The notes under the pieces: generated by a model | The model's database searches: none | What the model was told of the DNA's origin: nothing | What the model saw: the letters and a program-made list of their open reading frames with translations, nothing else | Shown here: positions 54,361-63,876 of the stretch, one piece after another | Numbering within the stretch: position 1 is the stretch's first letter | How the letters are laid out: the number at the start of each line of letters is the position of its first letter | NCBI RefSeq assembly: GCF_000720425.1 | Contig: NZ_JOAJ01000010.1 | Span: 266,922 to 330,921, forward strand | Direction: 5' to 3' | DNA from: Nocardia rhamnosiphila NBRC 108938 | GTDB lineage: Bacteria > Actinomycetota > Actinomycetes > Mycobacteriales > Mycobacteriaceae | Length of the DNA stretch: 64,000 nt | Position numbers and translations under genes: made by a program

Positions 54361-56034
54361 TCATTCGTCCGGCTTGGCCAGCGCCTGCAACATCCGCTCG
54401 CCCATCCGGACGACCATATCGCCGCTGTCGACATCGGCGATATGGATGGCGAACGACAGATCACCCATACTCGCGATCAGCCAGCCGTCGTCCCCGGCCT
54501 TGGCCGAGAACCCGGTGACGTCACGGAATCCGCGCAGCCGCGCCATCTGCGGCGCGTTCATCCCGTCGCGCATCGCCGCGCGCAGGGCCGCGTCGACAGG
54601 CCCCGGCAGCGGCCCCATGGGCGCGTCGGTTTCGCTGGGCCGGCCCCGTTCGAGCATCGGCGGGCGGGTCGCGCCGTTGGTGATGGCCGCCGCCGCGATC
54701 GCCATGCCGAACGGACTGACCAGCAGCGCGTCCGTTCCACCGCCCTGGCGAACCGGTTCCGCGCCGCCCGCCCCCGCCGGGCGCCCGGTCACTTCCTCGA
54801 GCCCGGGGACCCGGAAGTCCACGCCGACACCGAGCATGGCGGCCGCCTCGATCATCTCCTGGTCGGTGACGTCCCCGGGTGCTTTGCCCTTGGCCGCCCC
54901 GGCCGCCTTCTTGAACAACTCGATGGCGCCGCCCACCGGGTACAGCCCGGTGAACGCGACCGGACCCTGTGCGCTCGAGTAGTTGTTCTGCGCCGCCGCC
55001 ACCACGGCTCCGGTGGAGGGCTGGGTGACCACGATGGAGGCGGGTGAACCCACGCTGACCACCGCGTCCTCTGCCGCACGCTGCAACCGCTGGTCCATGG
55101 TGCCCGGGATATCCGGACCGGCCGGACCCTGGTTGCCCGCCAGCTGTTTGACGAAGCGGCCGTTCTCGAACAGTTGCACGCCCCAGCCGGAATGCTGGTC
55201 CTGGCTCTGTTCCCAGACCTTCTTCATGGCGTCGAGAATGGGCGAGAAGATCCGGCGATCGGAGACGATGAGCCGCGGCTCCTGCTTCATCACCACGCCC
55301 GGGATCGGCGCCATCCGCGGTTCCAGGATCGCGAAATCGCCCTCGCGCAGGCTGACCGCCGTGATCGGTTTTCCGCCGGCGGCGGCCAGGTCGTCACGGA
55401 GTGAGGCGCCGGTGATCAGGGGCGCCACCGGTTCGATGGCACGGGCCAGCGCGTCGGTGGAGGCGACCGGATCCGGCATCCGCGACGGATCGAGTTCGAC
55501 GACATTGATGATCTGCTGGGTCATCAACGGTTTACCGATATTGTCGACGACCTTCGGCGGCGGGTCCGGGGTGGTACGCACCAGCCGCACGGTGCGGTTC
55601 TGGCTGAGCTCGGGCATGACCACCGCCGGATCCCAGGAGATCCGCCAGCCGTTCGCGAGTTTGCGGACGGTGCCCTCCAGCCCATAGGACCAGTTCTTCT
55701 GCTCGCCGAAGCTCCACTGCACATCGAGACTGAAGATGCCGGATTCGGCATCGAGTCCGATGAATTGCGCCTTCTCGTAGTCGACGGTGCCCGATTCGAG
55801 CCCCTCGAACATTTGCTGAAGGGTTGCCGAAGCCGCCGAGGGGTAGGAGGTCAACTCCGCCGCGGCGGCGTAGTCGTGCTCGTCGAGTCGTTCGGTGAAT
55901 TGGTCTACGACCGCTTCGGGTCCGGCCGCCTCGGCCCCGGACCCGCACGATCCCATCGCAATTGCCAGAGCCGCCACCCCCGTAAGGGCTATTGCGCCCC
56001 GGAAGCGAAAGCGGCGGGATCCCCTCACGTCCAT
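54361..56034 (-). CDS. Lipoprotein with NTF2-like and transpeptidase-like domains, active site apparently lost
   Basis: A 557-residue exported protein. The signal peptide ends near MGSC (Cys30, probable lipid anchor). Residues about 40-155 match the NTF2-like N-terminal domain of MecA-type transpeptidases ([20 protein letters not shown]). A dimerisation-like region follows, then a penicillin-binding domain. At the place of the catalytic SxxK (normally after YPPG) it reads [13 protein letters not shown], so residues 369-372 are GAIE, and the KTG motif reads KAG at 512-514. It is therefore probably not an active transpeptidase but a binding or scaffold protein. The ATG at 56034 was chosen over a GTG three codons earlier. 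Confidence 0.78.
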   Translation of the reverse strand: MDVRGSRRFRFRGAIALTGVAALAIAMGSCGSGAEAAGPEAVVDQFTERLDEHDYAAAAELTSYPSAASATLQQMFEGLESGTVDYEKAQFIGLDAESGIFSLDVQWSFGEQKNWSYGLEGTVRKLANGWRISWDPAVVMPELSQNRTVRLVRTTPDPPPKVVDNIGKPLMTQQIINVVELDPSRMPDPVASTDALARAIEPVAPLITGASLRDDLAAAGGKPITAVSLREGDFAILEPRMAPIPGVVMKQEPRLIVSDRRIFSPILDAMKKVWEQSQDQHSGWGVQLFENGRFVKQLAGNQGPAGPDIPGTMDQRLQRAAEDAVVSVGSPASIVVTQPSTGAVVAAAQNNYSSAQGPVAFTGLYPVGGAIELFKKAAGAAKGKAPGDVTDQEMIEAAAMLGVGVDFRVPGLEEVTGRPAGAGGAEPVRQGGGTDALLVSPFGMAIAAAAITNGATRPPMLERGRPSETDAPMGPLPGPVDAALRAAMRDGMNAPQMARLRGFRDVTGFSAKAGDDGWLIASMGDLSFAIHIADVDSGDMVVRMGERMLQALAKPDE

Positions 56035-56344
56035 GTCGCCCACTCTTCACTCTTGTCACACCGGTAACAAGACCACCGTACCTGAAAAATGCCTGCTTGC
56101 GAGTGATCGCAAACCCGAAACCCTACCGTGCCCCACCGTGTGCGGTTGCGGCCGAGCCCAACTCGTCGCACAGCGGACCATGATCAATTATCGGGGCGCC
56201 CGAGAACACCCGGCGACGCTACGCTACCGATCGATCAGAAGCGGTGCGCCGTTACCCCGCGAGTCCGCATTCATCGAAGAGATACCCCGTTACGGTAGCT
56301 CAGAATCATCCGCCCGCGCGGGAGGTGTCGGTAGGGTTGCTGTC
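56035..56344. other. Divergent promoter region between transpeptidase-like gene and aroQ
   Basis: About 310 bases with lower GC in the first half (56040-56110). No operator palindrome or clear -10/-35 pair was recognised. A longer open frame runs across it into aroQ but lacks a start signal there. Confidence 0.45.
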
Positions 56345-56809
56345 ATGTCCGATGCCGCCGTCCCGCAAACCTCGAGCAGCCCGATTCTGGTCCTCAACGG
56401 GCCCAACCTGAATATGCTCGGCACTCGGCAACCCGAGATATACGGGTCGGAGACCCTCGACGATGTGATCGAATTGTGTCGTCGGGCCGCGGCGGCGCAC
56501 GGGTGGGAGATAGCCCATTTCCAGTCGAATTCCGAGGGCGCGCTGATCGACCGGATCCACGAGGCGCGCGGTACGGTGTCGGCGATCGTGATAAATCCCG
56601 GCGGCCTGACCCACACCTCGGTGGCGCTGCGCGATGCGCTGGTCGTTCCGGAGGTGCCGATCGTCGAGGTGCACATCAGCAATGTGCACGCCCGCGAGGA
56701 GTTCCGCCGGCACTCCTACATCTCCCCCATCGCCGACGCGGTCGTGGCCGGGATGGGTATCCAGGGCTATGCCGCCGCGATCGAATACCTGCTGACCCGG
56801 CGGTCCTGA
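56345..56809 (+). CDS. aroQ: 3-dehydroquinate dehydratase, type II
   Basis: A 154-residue shikimate-pathway enzyme converting 3-dehydroquinate to 3-dehydroshikimate. The type II signature [20 protein letters not shown] includes the flexible-loop Arg and catalytic Tyr. [14 protein letters not shown] and [17 protein letters not shown] hold the Glu and His residues, and [14 protein letters not shown] completes the site. The ATG at 56345 gives the usual length. It is separate from other aro genes here. Confidence 0.96.
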   Translation: MSDAAVPQTSSSPILVLNGPNLNMLGTRQPEIYGSETLDDVIELCRRAAAAHGWEIAHFQSNSEGALIDRIHEARGTVSAIVINPGGLTHTSVALRDALVVPEVPIVEVHISNVHAREEFRRHSYISPIADAVVAGMGIQGYAAAIEYLLTRRS

Positions 56810-56831
56810 CCCTCGGTTGCCGGCCGCTGCC

Positions 56832-57287
56832 TCAACTCGCGCTCTCGATCCGGAAAACCGGGAAGCCCGGGGCGATTTCGGCGAGTTCGGCGTCGGTGGA
56901 GTCCTTGGTGATGCCCTCGAAAAAGCGGCCGACCTCCCAACCCCAGCGCTCGAGGTAGAGCCGCAGCAGCGGCACCTTGTCCGCGTCGGCGACCTCGATT
57001 CCGGTGAATGCCTCGGTCCGCCGGCCCAGCCGCAGCTCACCGGTACCGGCGGCCCGCAGATTGCGCACCCACTGCGTGTGGCCACGCGGGGCCACGAGAT
57101 AACGCTGTCCGTCGGCGGCGGTCATCAGGTTGACCATGGTGGTCCGCCACTCCCCCGACTTGCGCCCGCGCACCGCCAGCAACCGGGAGCCGGCGACGCT
57201 GATCCCGAGCTTGGGCAGCAGGTTGGCGAGCCGGTTGAAGATCGGGTCGAAACCGGTGGGGGCGAGGTAGCGGGTCGCGGCGGTCAT
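56832..57287 (-). CDS. Deazaflavin (F420)-dependent nitroreductase-family protein
   Basis: A 151-residue Ddn/DUF385-type protein. The core LLAVRGRKSGEWRTTMVNLM and RYLVAPRGHTQWVRNLRAAG are the F420-binding strands and helix of the family. The C-terminus has LYLERWGWEVGRFFEG. The substrate is unknown; family members reduce quinones or nitro compounds. AAAGGAG lies seven bases before the ATG. Convergent with aroQ. Confidence 0.88.
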   Translation of the reverse strand: MTAATRYLAPTGFDPIFNRLANLLPKLGISVAGSRLLAVRGRKSGEWRTTMVNLMTAADGQRYLVAPRGHTQWVRNLRAAGTGELRLGRRTEAFTGIEVADADKVPLLRLYLERWGWEVGRFFEGITKDSTDAELAEIAPGFPVFRIESAS

Positions 57288-57554
57288 CGTTTTCTCCTTT
57301 GTGAGCGGTGCTCTCTGTTGCGAACAACAATCGCACCTTCCGGCACCCATGTCAAGAGCAGTGCTCTCGTTTATTGGAAGACGCAGGTAGAAGACGCGCC
57401 AGACTGCGCAAGTGCGACGGTTCGGGCGGCAATAACCGGCCGGACGGCCGAACCGGCTCCCGGCAGCGCCTTTTTCTGAGACGGTGGTCGGGCTCGGCTG
57501 TTCCCACGCGGACACCGGGCGCGTGTGCCGGAACGAACGACGGAGGAGAGTGGC

Positions 57555-58652
57555 GTGCGGGCCGCAGTTTTCCACGGAACCGAACCCCGACTGGTGATCG
57601 AGGACATCCCGGTGCCGGTCCCCCGGCGCGGCGAGGTCCTGTTGCGGGTCACCGCCTGCGGGGTCTGCCACACCGACCTGCACGTCCTGCGCTCCGAGGT
57701 GAAATTTCCCGTGCCCGCGGTACTCGGCCACGAGGTATCCGGCGTGGTCGAACAACTCGGCGAAGACGTGGAAACGATCGCGGTCGGCGACAAGGTGGTC
57801 TGCAGCTTCATCATGCCCTGCGGCGACTGCCGCCACTGTGTCCGCGGCGCCGAGGACCTGTGCGAGAAATTCTTCGCCCACAACCGGCTCAACGGCACCC
57901 TCTACGACGGCACGACCCGCCTCGCCCGCGCCGACGGAACCCCGCTGGCCATGTACTCGATGGGCGGGCTCGCCGAATACTGCGTGGTGCCCGCCTCCGA
58001 TGTCTTCGCAGTACCCGCGGAAGTCGGACTCGAGGCCGTATCGATCCTGGGTTGTAGCTCCTTCACCGCGCTCGGCGCCGTGCACACCGCCGAACTCGCG
58101 CTCGGCGACCGGATCGCGGTGATCGCGGCCGGTGGCGTGGGATCGTCGATCGTGCAGTTCGCGGCGGCGGCCGGGGTCGCCCGGATCATCGCGATCGATA
58201 TCAGCGACGACAAACTGGCCGCGGTCGCGAAACTCGGTGCCACCCATACGATCAACTCCCGCACCGAGGACGCCGCGGCCCGGGTCCGGGAGCTGACCGA
58301 AGGGCACGGTGTGGACGTGGCGTTCGAGGCGCTGGGCAGCGCCGCGACGTTCGCGACGGCCCTGGACGTACTGGACGACGGCGGCCGCGCGGTGGTGGTG
58401 GGCATCGCGCCCGCCGGCACCACCGGCGCCGTGGACCTGGCCCGCCTGGTACGCCGCAAACTGCAGATCCGCGGCTCCTACGGCGCGAAGGCGCGCACCG
58501 ATATGCCCGCGCTGCTGCGGATGGTCGCGGCCGATACGGTCCGACCGCAGGACGTCATCACCCGCCGCTACTCGCTGGACCGGGCCGACGAGGCCTACAG
58601 CGCACTGGCCCGCGGCGAGATCGTCGGACGGGCGATCATCGAAATCGACTGA
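57555..58652 (+). CDS. Zinc-dependent alcohol dehydrogenase
   Basis: A 365-residue medium-chain dehydrogenase. Catalytic zinc ligands are Cys38 in CGVCHTDLH and the LGHEVSG motif. The four structural-zinc cysteines lie in CGDCRHCVRGAEDLC, and the cofactor loop is AAGGVGSSIVQFAAA. It would oxidise an alcohol or reduce an aldehyde with NAD(P); the substrate is open. The GTG start follows GGAGGAG at six bases. Monocistronic, divergent from the nitroreductase gene. Confidence 0.93.
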   Translation: MRAAVFHGTEPRLVIEDIPVPVPRRGEVLLRVTACGVCHTDLHVLRSEVKFPVPAVLGHEVSGVVEQLGEDVETIAVGDKVVCSFIMPCGDCRHCVRGAEDLCEKFFAHNRLNGTLYDGTTRLARADGTPLAMYSMGGLAEYCVVPASDVFAVPAEVGLEAVSILGCSSFTALGAVHTAELALGDRIAVIAAGGVGSSIVQFAAAAGVARIIAIDISDDKLAAVAKLGATHTINSRTEDAAARVRELTEGHGVDVAFEALGSAATFATALDVLDDGGRAVVVGIAPAGTTGAVDLARLVRRKLQIRGSYGAKARTDMPALLRMVAADTVRPQDVITRRYSLDRADEAYSALARGEIVGRAIIEID

Positions 58653-58705
58653 CCCGCCGCGCGTATCGATGCGAAAATTCACCGCCGAACGAGTAACGTC
58701 GAGCC

Positions 58706-59017
58706 ATGCCGACGGAGGTCCGCAACAACACCGCACTGGAACGCTTCGAGATCACGGTCGAGGGCGAGGTCGCGGGATATACCGAATATCAGGACACCGT
58801 CGGCGAGCGCGCATTCGTGCACACCGAGGTCGATCCGCGATTCGACGGCCGGGATTACGCCCGGATCCTCATCGAGTCCGCCTTGCACGCCACCCACGCC
58901 GAAGGCCTGGGTGTGTTGCCCATGTGCAGGGTGGTTCAGAATTTCATCGAGACCAGACCGCAATACCTGTCGCTGGTGCCGCACTGGGCCCGCGACCGCC
59001 TGGGGCTGCCGCAGTAG
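58706..59017 (+). CDS. Short GNAT-fold acetyltransferase (YidJ type)
   Basis: A 103-residue protein with the minimal GNAT core: VAGYTEYQDTVGERAFVHTE, FDGRDYARILIESALHATHA (acetyl-CoA loop region) and GVLPMCRVVQNFI. Members of this short type are poorly characterised. The next gene is convergent, with a shared hairpin in between. Confidence 0.87.
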   Translation: MPTEVRNNTALERFEITVEGEVAGYTEYQDTVGERAFVHTEVDPRFDGRDYARILIESALHATHAEGLGVLPMCRVVQNFIETRPQYLSLVPHWARDRLGLPQ

Positions 59018-59045
59018 GGGCCCTGCCGCTACTGCGGCAGGGCCC
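59018..59045. terminator. Bidirectional hairpin between GNAT and acyltransferase genes
   Basis: Perfect 12-base arms GGGCCCTGCCGC and complement around TACT, beginning directly after the GNAT stop and 13 bases beyond the convergent gene's stop. Confidence 0.85.
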
Positions 59046-59057
59046 GCGGACGGGCTC

Positions 59058-59819
59058 TCAGTAGGCGGCCACGGCGCCGTCGAGGGCCTGCTGCAGATCG
59101 GTGCGTACCAGCCGGGCGATCTCCGCGGGCCGGGTCGGCAGTTCGGTTCGCGGCATTCCGAAGTAGAAGCTCGCCGCTTTCGCCTGCTCCTTGGTCGGCT
59201 CGATCGCCGGGTCGGCGCGCGGGCCGTAACTCAGGCCGAGACCGACCAGTGCCGGCCGGGCGCCGAGTCTGGTGGTCCGGAAGGCGATATGCCCGATACC
59301 CGTTCCGACCGCCTGCACCTGTGCCGGGTCGATATCGTTGCAGGTGCCCTCCGGAAAGATCGCCAGGCTGTCCCCATGGGCCAGGCGTTCGGCGCAGATA
59401 TCCATCATCTGCTGCCCCGCCGCGTTCACCGCCCGCAGCCCGTGGTCGCTCCCGCGGAACACCGGGATACCGCCCATCATGTCGATACGGCGGCGTAATT
59501 TGGCCTCCTCGAACAGCTCGTCCTTGGCCAGCACCCGGGTGCGGCCGATGATCGGCCGTAGTTCACTGCGCCAGGCCGCGGCCGCGAGGGTGTAGGGATC
59601 CAGCCGGGACAGGTGGTTCACCGCGATCAGCAGCGGGGTCCGGGAGCGGATGAGGGCGCCGATCGCCTCACGCGCCCCGGCCGCGTAGCCGACCCGCGGC
59701 CGGTAGCGCCGCCCGAGCAGGGCATAGGCGCCCATCGCCTGTAGGCGGTTCTGCCGGTGTTCGCGGTAGAAGGCGTACACGTCGTCGCTGTTGTCCAGGA
59801 GCACCTCGGGGGGACGCAT
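59058..59819 (-). CDS. Lysophospholipid acyltransferase family protein (PlsC-like)
   Basis: A 253-residue acyltransferase. The catalytic NHxxxxD box is NHLSRLD near residue 67 and the acceptor-binding box is AIFPEGTCND near residue 160. It would acylate a lysophospholipid or a glycolipid precursor at the membrane face. No clear span, so it is probably peripheral. The ATG at 59819 (MRPPEVLLDN) starts the conserved part; the open frame extends 98 codons upstream without family features. Confidence 0.85.
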   Translation of the reverse strand: MRPPEVLLDNSDDVYAFYREHRQNRLQAMGAYALLGRRYRPRVGYAAGAREAIGALIRSRTPLLIAVNHLSRLDPYTLAAAAWRSELRPIIGRTRVLAKDELFEEAKLRRRIDMMGGIPVFRGSDHGLRAVNAAGQQMMDICAERLAHGDSLAIFPEGTCNDIDPAQVQAVGTGIGHIAFRTTRLGARPALVGLGLSYGPRADPAIEPTKEQAKAASFYFGMPRTELPTRPAEIARLVRTDLQQALDGAVAAY

Positions 59820-59946
59820 ACGGCTGACTCTACGAGGCTGTCGCGGTATGTCCAGATGGCGCGGAAACGACTCCCGAGCGAATTTCGCGCGAAGTGAACC
59901 GTTGATCAGAGCGGCACAGTCGGGCAATAACTGCGATGATGGCCAG

Positions 59947-60606
59947 GTGGCGCAGGCAGATGACCCCGATGATCGCAAGACCCGGGGCGGCCGCGGTGAC
60001 GGGCACGAGCCCGAACCTGGTCGTCGCGGTAACCGGCAGGGTGAGCAGACGGTGCGGGCCGGGACCCTACTCGTTTCCTCGACCGACCTGGCCGAACCCA
60101 CGTTCCGCCGCACGGTGGTCTACATCATCGAGCACAACGACGCGGGCACGCTCGGGGTGGTGCTGAACCGGCCCAGCGACACCCCGGTGCACGATGTGCT
60201 GCCACAGTGGGCGGAGCTGTCGGCCCGGCCGCACACTCTGTTCGTGGGCGGGCCCGTCAAACGGGATGCCGCGCTGTGCCTGGGCACCTTGCGGGTGGGC
60301 GCGTCCATCGACGGGGTGCCGGGGCTGCGCCGGGTGGACGGCCGGGTGGTGCTGGTCGATCTGGACGCCGAACCGGACCGGATCGGCCCGCTGGTCGAGG
60401 GTGTCCGGATATTCGCCGGGTACGCGGGCTGGACCTTCGGCCAATTGGACAGTGAGCTGGCCAACGACGACTGGATCGTCGTATCCGCCCTGCCCAGTGA
60501 TCCGATCGCCGGGCGGCGCACCGATATGTGGGCGCAGGTGCTGCGCCGGCAGCCGCTGCCGCTGTCGCTGCTGGCCACCCATCCGATCGAGGTCGAACGC
60601 AACTAG
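59947..60606 (+). CDS. YqgE/AlgH family protein
   Basis: A 219-residue protein of the UPF0301 family. Conserved strands AGTLLVSSTDLAEPTFRRTV, IIEHNDAGTLGVVLNRPSD and the GGPVKRDAALCL and FAGYAGWTFGQLDSEL segments are present. The first 35 residues are polar and probably disordered. Function of the family is unsettled. The GTG at 59947 is the likely start. Convergent with the ABC permease, with a shared hairpin. Confidence 0.9.
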   Translation: MAQADDPDDRKTRGGRGDGHEPEPGRRGNRQGEQTVRAGTLLVSSTDLAEPTFRRTVVYIIEHNDAGTLGVVLNRPSDTPVHDVLPQWAELSARPHTLFVGGPVKRDAALCLGTLRVGASIDGVPGLRRVDGRVVLVDLDAEPDRIGPLVEGVRIFAGYAGWTFGQLDSELANDDWIVVSALPSDPIAGRRTDMWAQVLRRQPLPLSLLATHPIEVERN

Positions 60607-60614
60607 CGCGCCGA

Positions 60615-60642
60615 GATCCCCGCCGGCGAACCGGCGGGGATC
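60615..60642. terminator. Bidirectional hairpin between YqgE and ABC permease genes
   Basis: Perfect 12-base arms GATCCCCGCCGG and CCGGCGGGGATC around CGAA, between two convergent stops (60606 and 60656). Confidence 0.85.
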
Positions 60643-60655
60643 GGCACGGCGGGCG

Positions 60656-61465
60656 TCAGCGGCCCTGGCGCCGGAACACCGTGGTCGACCAGAGGAAACC
60701 GCCCAGGCCGATCACCAGGCACCAGCCCAGCGAGACCAGCGCGTTGTTCCCGATGGCGCTGCCCATCAGCAGGCCTCGTATCGTCTCGGTGAACGGGGTG
60801 AACGGCTGATACTCGGCGAACCAGCGCATCACTGTCGGCATGGTGTCGGTGGGCACCAGACCGGAGCCGAGGAACGGCAGCATCATGATCGGGAACGGCA
60901 GATTGCTGGCGCTCTCCGGGTTCGGTGCGATCAGTCCGAACGCCACCGAGAGCCAGGTCAGCGCGAAGACGATCAGCAGCAGGAAGCCGATCGCGACGAC
61001 CCATTCCAGCGGCGTGGCCGACGGGCGGAACCCCATCAGCAGCGACGCACCCAGCATCGCGGCCAAGGCCAGCAACGCCTGTACCTGGACTCCCAGCACA
61101 TGTCCGGTGAGCAGCGAGGACTGCGAGATCGCCATGGTGCGGAAGCGGTTGACGATGCCCTTGGTGACGTCGGTGCACACCGATACCGCCACCGAGGCGG
61201 TCAGATAGGCCGGCAGCAGCAACAGCATTCCGGGGGCCAGGTAGTCGATGTAGTCGACGCTGCCGCCGTCGGGGCCGGAGCCGAGACCGCCCTCCAGCGC
61301 ACCGCCGAAGACATAGTTGAAGATCGCCAGCAGAACGATCGGCATGATCGTGACCGAGATCGTCATGCTCGGATAGCGCCGCGCCTGAAGCAGGTTGCGC
61401 CGCAGCATGGTCCAGGAATCGGCCAGCGGTGCGGCCGTACGCGGCGCGTGGGTGAGGGTGGTCAT
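60656..61465 (-). CDS. ABC-2 type permease, DrrB-like
   Basis: A 269-residue permease with six spans (MTISVTIMPIVLLAIFNYVF is the first; GMLLLLPAYLTASVAVSVCT carries the conserved DrrB-type segment). Family members export drugs, lipids or polyketides. The start overlaps the stop of the ATPase gene by four bases (ATGA), so the subunits are made together. Last gene of the EXLDI-associated transporter operon or pair; a terminator follows. Confidence 0.9.
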   Translation of the reverse strand: MTTLTHAPRTAAPLADSWTMLRRNLLQARRYPSMTISVTIMPIVLLAIFNYVFGGALEGGLGSGPDGGSVDYIDYLAPGMLLLLPAYLTASVAVSVCTDVTKGIVNRFRTMAISQSSLLTGHVLGVQVQALLALAAMLGASLLMGFRPSATPLEWVVAIGFLLLIVFALTWLSVAFGLIAPNPESASNLPFPIMMLPFLGSGLVPTDTMPTVMRWFAEYQPFTPFTETIRGLLMGSAIGNNALVSLGWCLVIGLGGFLWSTTVFRRQGR

Positions 61466-62424
61466 CGCACGGGTTCCTTTTCTGCGGTGGGGGTTCCGGT
61501 GAGGGTGAGGAAGACGTCGTCCAGGTTGGGGGTGTGCACGGACAGGCCCTCGGCATGAAGTCGGTTGGCGTCGATACGGTCGAGTACCGAGCGCAGCGAA
61601 CCGAGACCGCCGTCGCCGGGCACGGCGAGGATCAGCTCGTCGTCGATGGTCCGGGCGGTGGCACCGAAAACGGCCGCCGCGGCGCGAAGTTCGTCGGTAT
61701 CGCCGAACTGCACCCGGATATGTCCGCCGGGGACCAGCCGTTTCAGTTCGGCCGAGGTGCCCTCGGCCACGATCCGGCCGTGGTCGAGTACCGCGATCCG
61801 GTCGGCCAGCTGGTCGGCCTCCTCCAGGTACTGGGTGGTGAGGAAGACGGTGACCCCGTAATCCTGGACCAGGCCGCCGATGATCTCCCACATGGTGCGG
61901 CGGCTGCGCGGGTCGAGGCCGGTGGTGGGCTCGTCCAGGAAGATGATGCGCGGATCACCGACCAGGGTCATGGCCAGGTCCAGGCGGCGGGTCATACCCC
62001 CGGAGTAGGTGCCGGCGGACTTGTCGCCCGCCTCCACCAGATCGAAGCGTTCCAGCAGTTCCTGGGCGAGTTCGCGGCCACGCTTGCGCGGGATATGGTG
62101 CAGGTCCCCCATGAGCTGGAGGTTTTCCCGCCCGGTGAGCAGTTCGTCCACCGCGACGAACTGCCCGGTGACACCGATCGCCGAACGCACAGCGTTCGGA
62201 TCGGTGGCCGGGTCGTGTCCGCCGACCCGGATATCGCCGTCGTCGGCGGCGATCAGGGTGCTCAGGATCTGCACGGTGGTGGTCTTACCGGCGCCGTTGG
62301 GGCCGAGCAGGGAGTAGATGGTGCCCTCGGGGACGGCGATGTCGACACCGTCGAGCACCACCTTGTCTCCGTAGGACTTGCGGAGACCGGCCGCGCGGAT
62401 GGCCGGGCTGCGTCCGTTGTTCAT
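61462..62424 (-). CDS. ABC transporter ATP-binding protein, DrrA-like
   Basis: A 320-residue ATPase. Walker A is LGPNGAGKTTT, the signature YSGGMTRRLDLAM, Walker B IIFLDEPTTGLD, and the C-terminal extension (after residue 235) is the DrrA-type domain. It pairs with the downstream permease. The ATG follows AGGAAG. An EXLDI gene lies 121 bases upstream on the same strand and is probably the operon's first gene or regulator. The cargo is unknown. Confidence 0.93.
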   Translation of the reverse strand: MNNGRSPAIRAAGLRKSYGDKVVLDGVDIAVPEGTIYSLLGPNGAGKTTTVQILSTLIAADDGDIRVGGHDPATDPNAVRSAIGVTGQFVAVDELLTGRENLQLMGDLHHIPRKRGRELAQELLERFDLVEAGDKSAGTYSGGMTRRLDLAMTLVGDPRIIFLDEPTTGLDPRSRRTMWEIIGGLVQDYGVTVFLTTQYLEEADQLADRIAVLDHGRIVAEGTSAELKRLVPGGHIRVQFGDTDELRAAAAVFGATARTIDDELILAVPGDGGLGSLRSVLDRIDANRLHAEGLSVHTPNLDDVFLTLTGTPTAEKEPVR

Positions 62425-62545
62425 GGTCTTCCTTTCGAAAATCAATAATTTAATGCGAATGTGAGCATGTTTCATCGACACCGCTCCCCTGGTCGCGGTG
62501 CGGTGTTTTCAATACGCGGTCACGGCCGCGTGCGGCCGGAACGGA

Positions 62546-63058
62546 TCAGATATCGAGTTCTTCCACGGGTGGACGATCGGCGATCCCGGAGATCCGCCGG
62601 TAGAGCTGGTCCGGAATCTTGTCCCGTAATTCCTCCAGAGTGTCCACAACCGTGAAAACGTAGTCGCCCCAGTCGTGCTCGATACCGAGCATGCGGCGCC
62701 AGTTCTTCAGGTCGCGCACCCAGTTCGCCGATTCGGGATAGTCCGACCAATTCGAATACTGCTCGTGCAGCGCGTATTTCCCTTTGCGGCCGCGGAACAC
62801 CCGGATGTGCTCCATCCGCTCATCCCCCACGTCCCGGTGTTCACCGAGCAGGGCACCCTGGAAGCGCACCTGCCGGACACCGTTGTGGCCGACCCGGAGC
62901 ACGATTTCCTCGTACCCCTCGACCTTGCCCTCCTCCAATTCGATGAAGCGTTTGAGCGCGGTGACCACCGCGCCGGACAGATTGCCGCCGACCAACTCCT
63001 GCGCGCGCTGGAACAGCGGCAGGTCGTCGTCGGCGACGTAGATGGTCTTGTTCGGCAT
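62546..63058 (-). CDS. EXLDI-family protein with probable ribbon-helix-helix N-terminus
   Basis: A 170-residue protein ending in VEELDI, the C-terminal tag that names the EXLDI family, whose members are usually encoded beside DrrA-type transporters. The first 45 residues (NKTIYVADDDLPLFQRAQEL, then GGNLSGAVVTALKRFIE) have the strand-helix-helix pattern of ribbon-helix-helix DNA-binding proteins. Residues 50-140 are a separate alpha/beta part (RVFRGRKGKYALHEQYSNW). A repeat operator lies just upstream (63067-63086). It therefore may be an autoregulator of the exporter; this is inference. Confidence 0.82.
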   Translation of the reverse strand: MPNKTIYVADDDLPLFQRAQELVGGNLSGAVVTALKRFIELEEGKVEGYEEIVLRVGHNGVRQVRFQGALLGEHRDVGDERMEHIRVFRGRKGKYALHEQYSNWSDYPESANWVRDLKNWRRMLGIEHDWGDYVFTVVDTLEELRDKIPDQLYRRISGIADRPPVEELDI

Positions 63059-63066
63059 GAGCCAAC

Positions 63067-63086
63067 TATACGTAGACATATACGTA
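63067..63086. promoter_or_regulatory. Two TATACGTA repeats, probable operator of the EXLDI gene
   Basis: TATACGTA at 63067-63074 and again at 63079-63086, a 12-base period; the core TACGTA is itself palindromic. It begins nine bases upstream of the EXLDI start, where it would overlap the leader or promoter. Tandem sites one helical turn apart are typical for ribbon-helix-helix proteins. Confidence 0.6.
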
Positions 63087-63270
63087 CACGCAACAGCAGG
63101 CGCGCCCGCGGTTCACACCCCCCAGAGTGGGGCCGATCACCCCAATTGACGGCTATCTATTGAACGTGCCGTTATTTAGCGGTACGGTAGGTGATGTTCC
63201 GATAAAGCGCTCCAGCGAGTGCGACCGCCCCAGATCCCACGCCGGGGCGCGACCGAGTGAGGACCCTCCG

Positions 63271-63777
63271 ATGAACACCAACCCCGCACAGCGCACCCGC
63301 CGCCTCGCCGCGCGAATCGCCGCGATCGCGGTCATCGCCCTCACACCGCTGGCCGTCACCGCCGGCTCCGCCCTCGCCGATGCCGGCCAGGCGACCCAGA
63401 TCAGCGATTCCCACGATTCCGGCGACAGCTTCGGCGATAGCGACAGCTGGAACGGCAACGGGGATTTCGGCTGGGACGACAACGGCCAGTACGGCTACGT
63501 CGATCACAACCGGCAGAACTACGACGGATACGAAGATCACCTCAACAGCGGCGGCAACCAGTACCCCGACCGCGATTCGCACAACGACAACAGCGGCTAC
63601 GACCAGCCGGCGGATTGGGATCGGGCGGATCACGGCGGCGGCTCCCCGAGCCCGGCCGCCTGGAACACGCCCAACCCCTACATCCCCGCGCCGGCACCGA
63701 GCCTGCTGCCGGCGATTCACCTGCCGGGCCTGCCGCAGCTGCCGTTCGCGCTTCCCGGCCTGCCGCCCCTCCCCTGA
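63271..63777 (+). CDS. Secreted low-complexity protein of unknown function
   Basis: A 168-residue protein. Residues 1-36 are a signal peptide (RTRRLAARIAAIAVIALTPL, cleavage after SALA). The mature part first is rich in Asp, Ser, Gly, Asn and Tyr (DSGDSFGDSDSWNGNGDFGW), highly acidic and probably disordered or metal-binding; the last 40 residues are Pro/Leu-rich (SLLPAIHLPGLPQLPFALPG). No family recognised. The ATG was chosen because it places the signal peptide correctly. Confidence 0.65.
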   Translation: MNTNPAQRTRRLAARIAAIAVIALTPLAVTAGSALADAGQATQISDSHDSGDSFGDSDSWNGNGDFGWDDNGQYGYVDHNRQNYDGYEDHLNSGGNQYPDRDSHNDNSGYDQPADWDRADHGGGSPSPAAWNTPNPYIPAPAPSLLPAIHLPGLPQLPFALPGLPPLP

Positions 63778-63876
63778 GCGGGCAGTACCGATGGCTACGC
63801 CATTACGTTGCCGTTACATGACGGCGCATTACCTGGTGAATCGTTACAGCAAGGCCGGAACAGAACGGAGCACATC

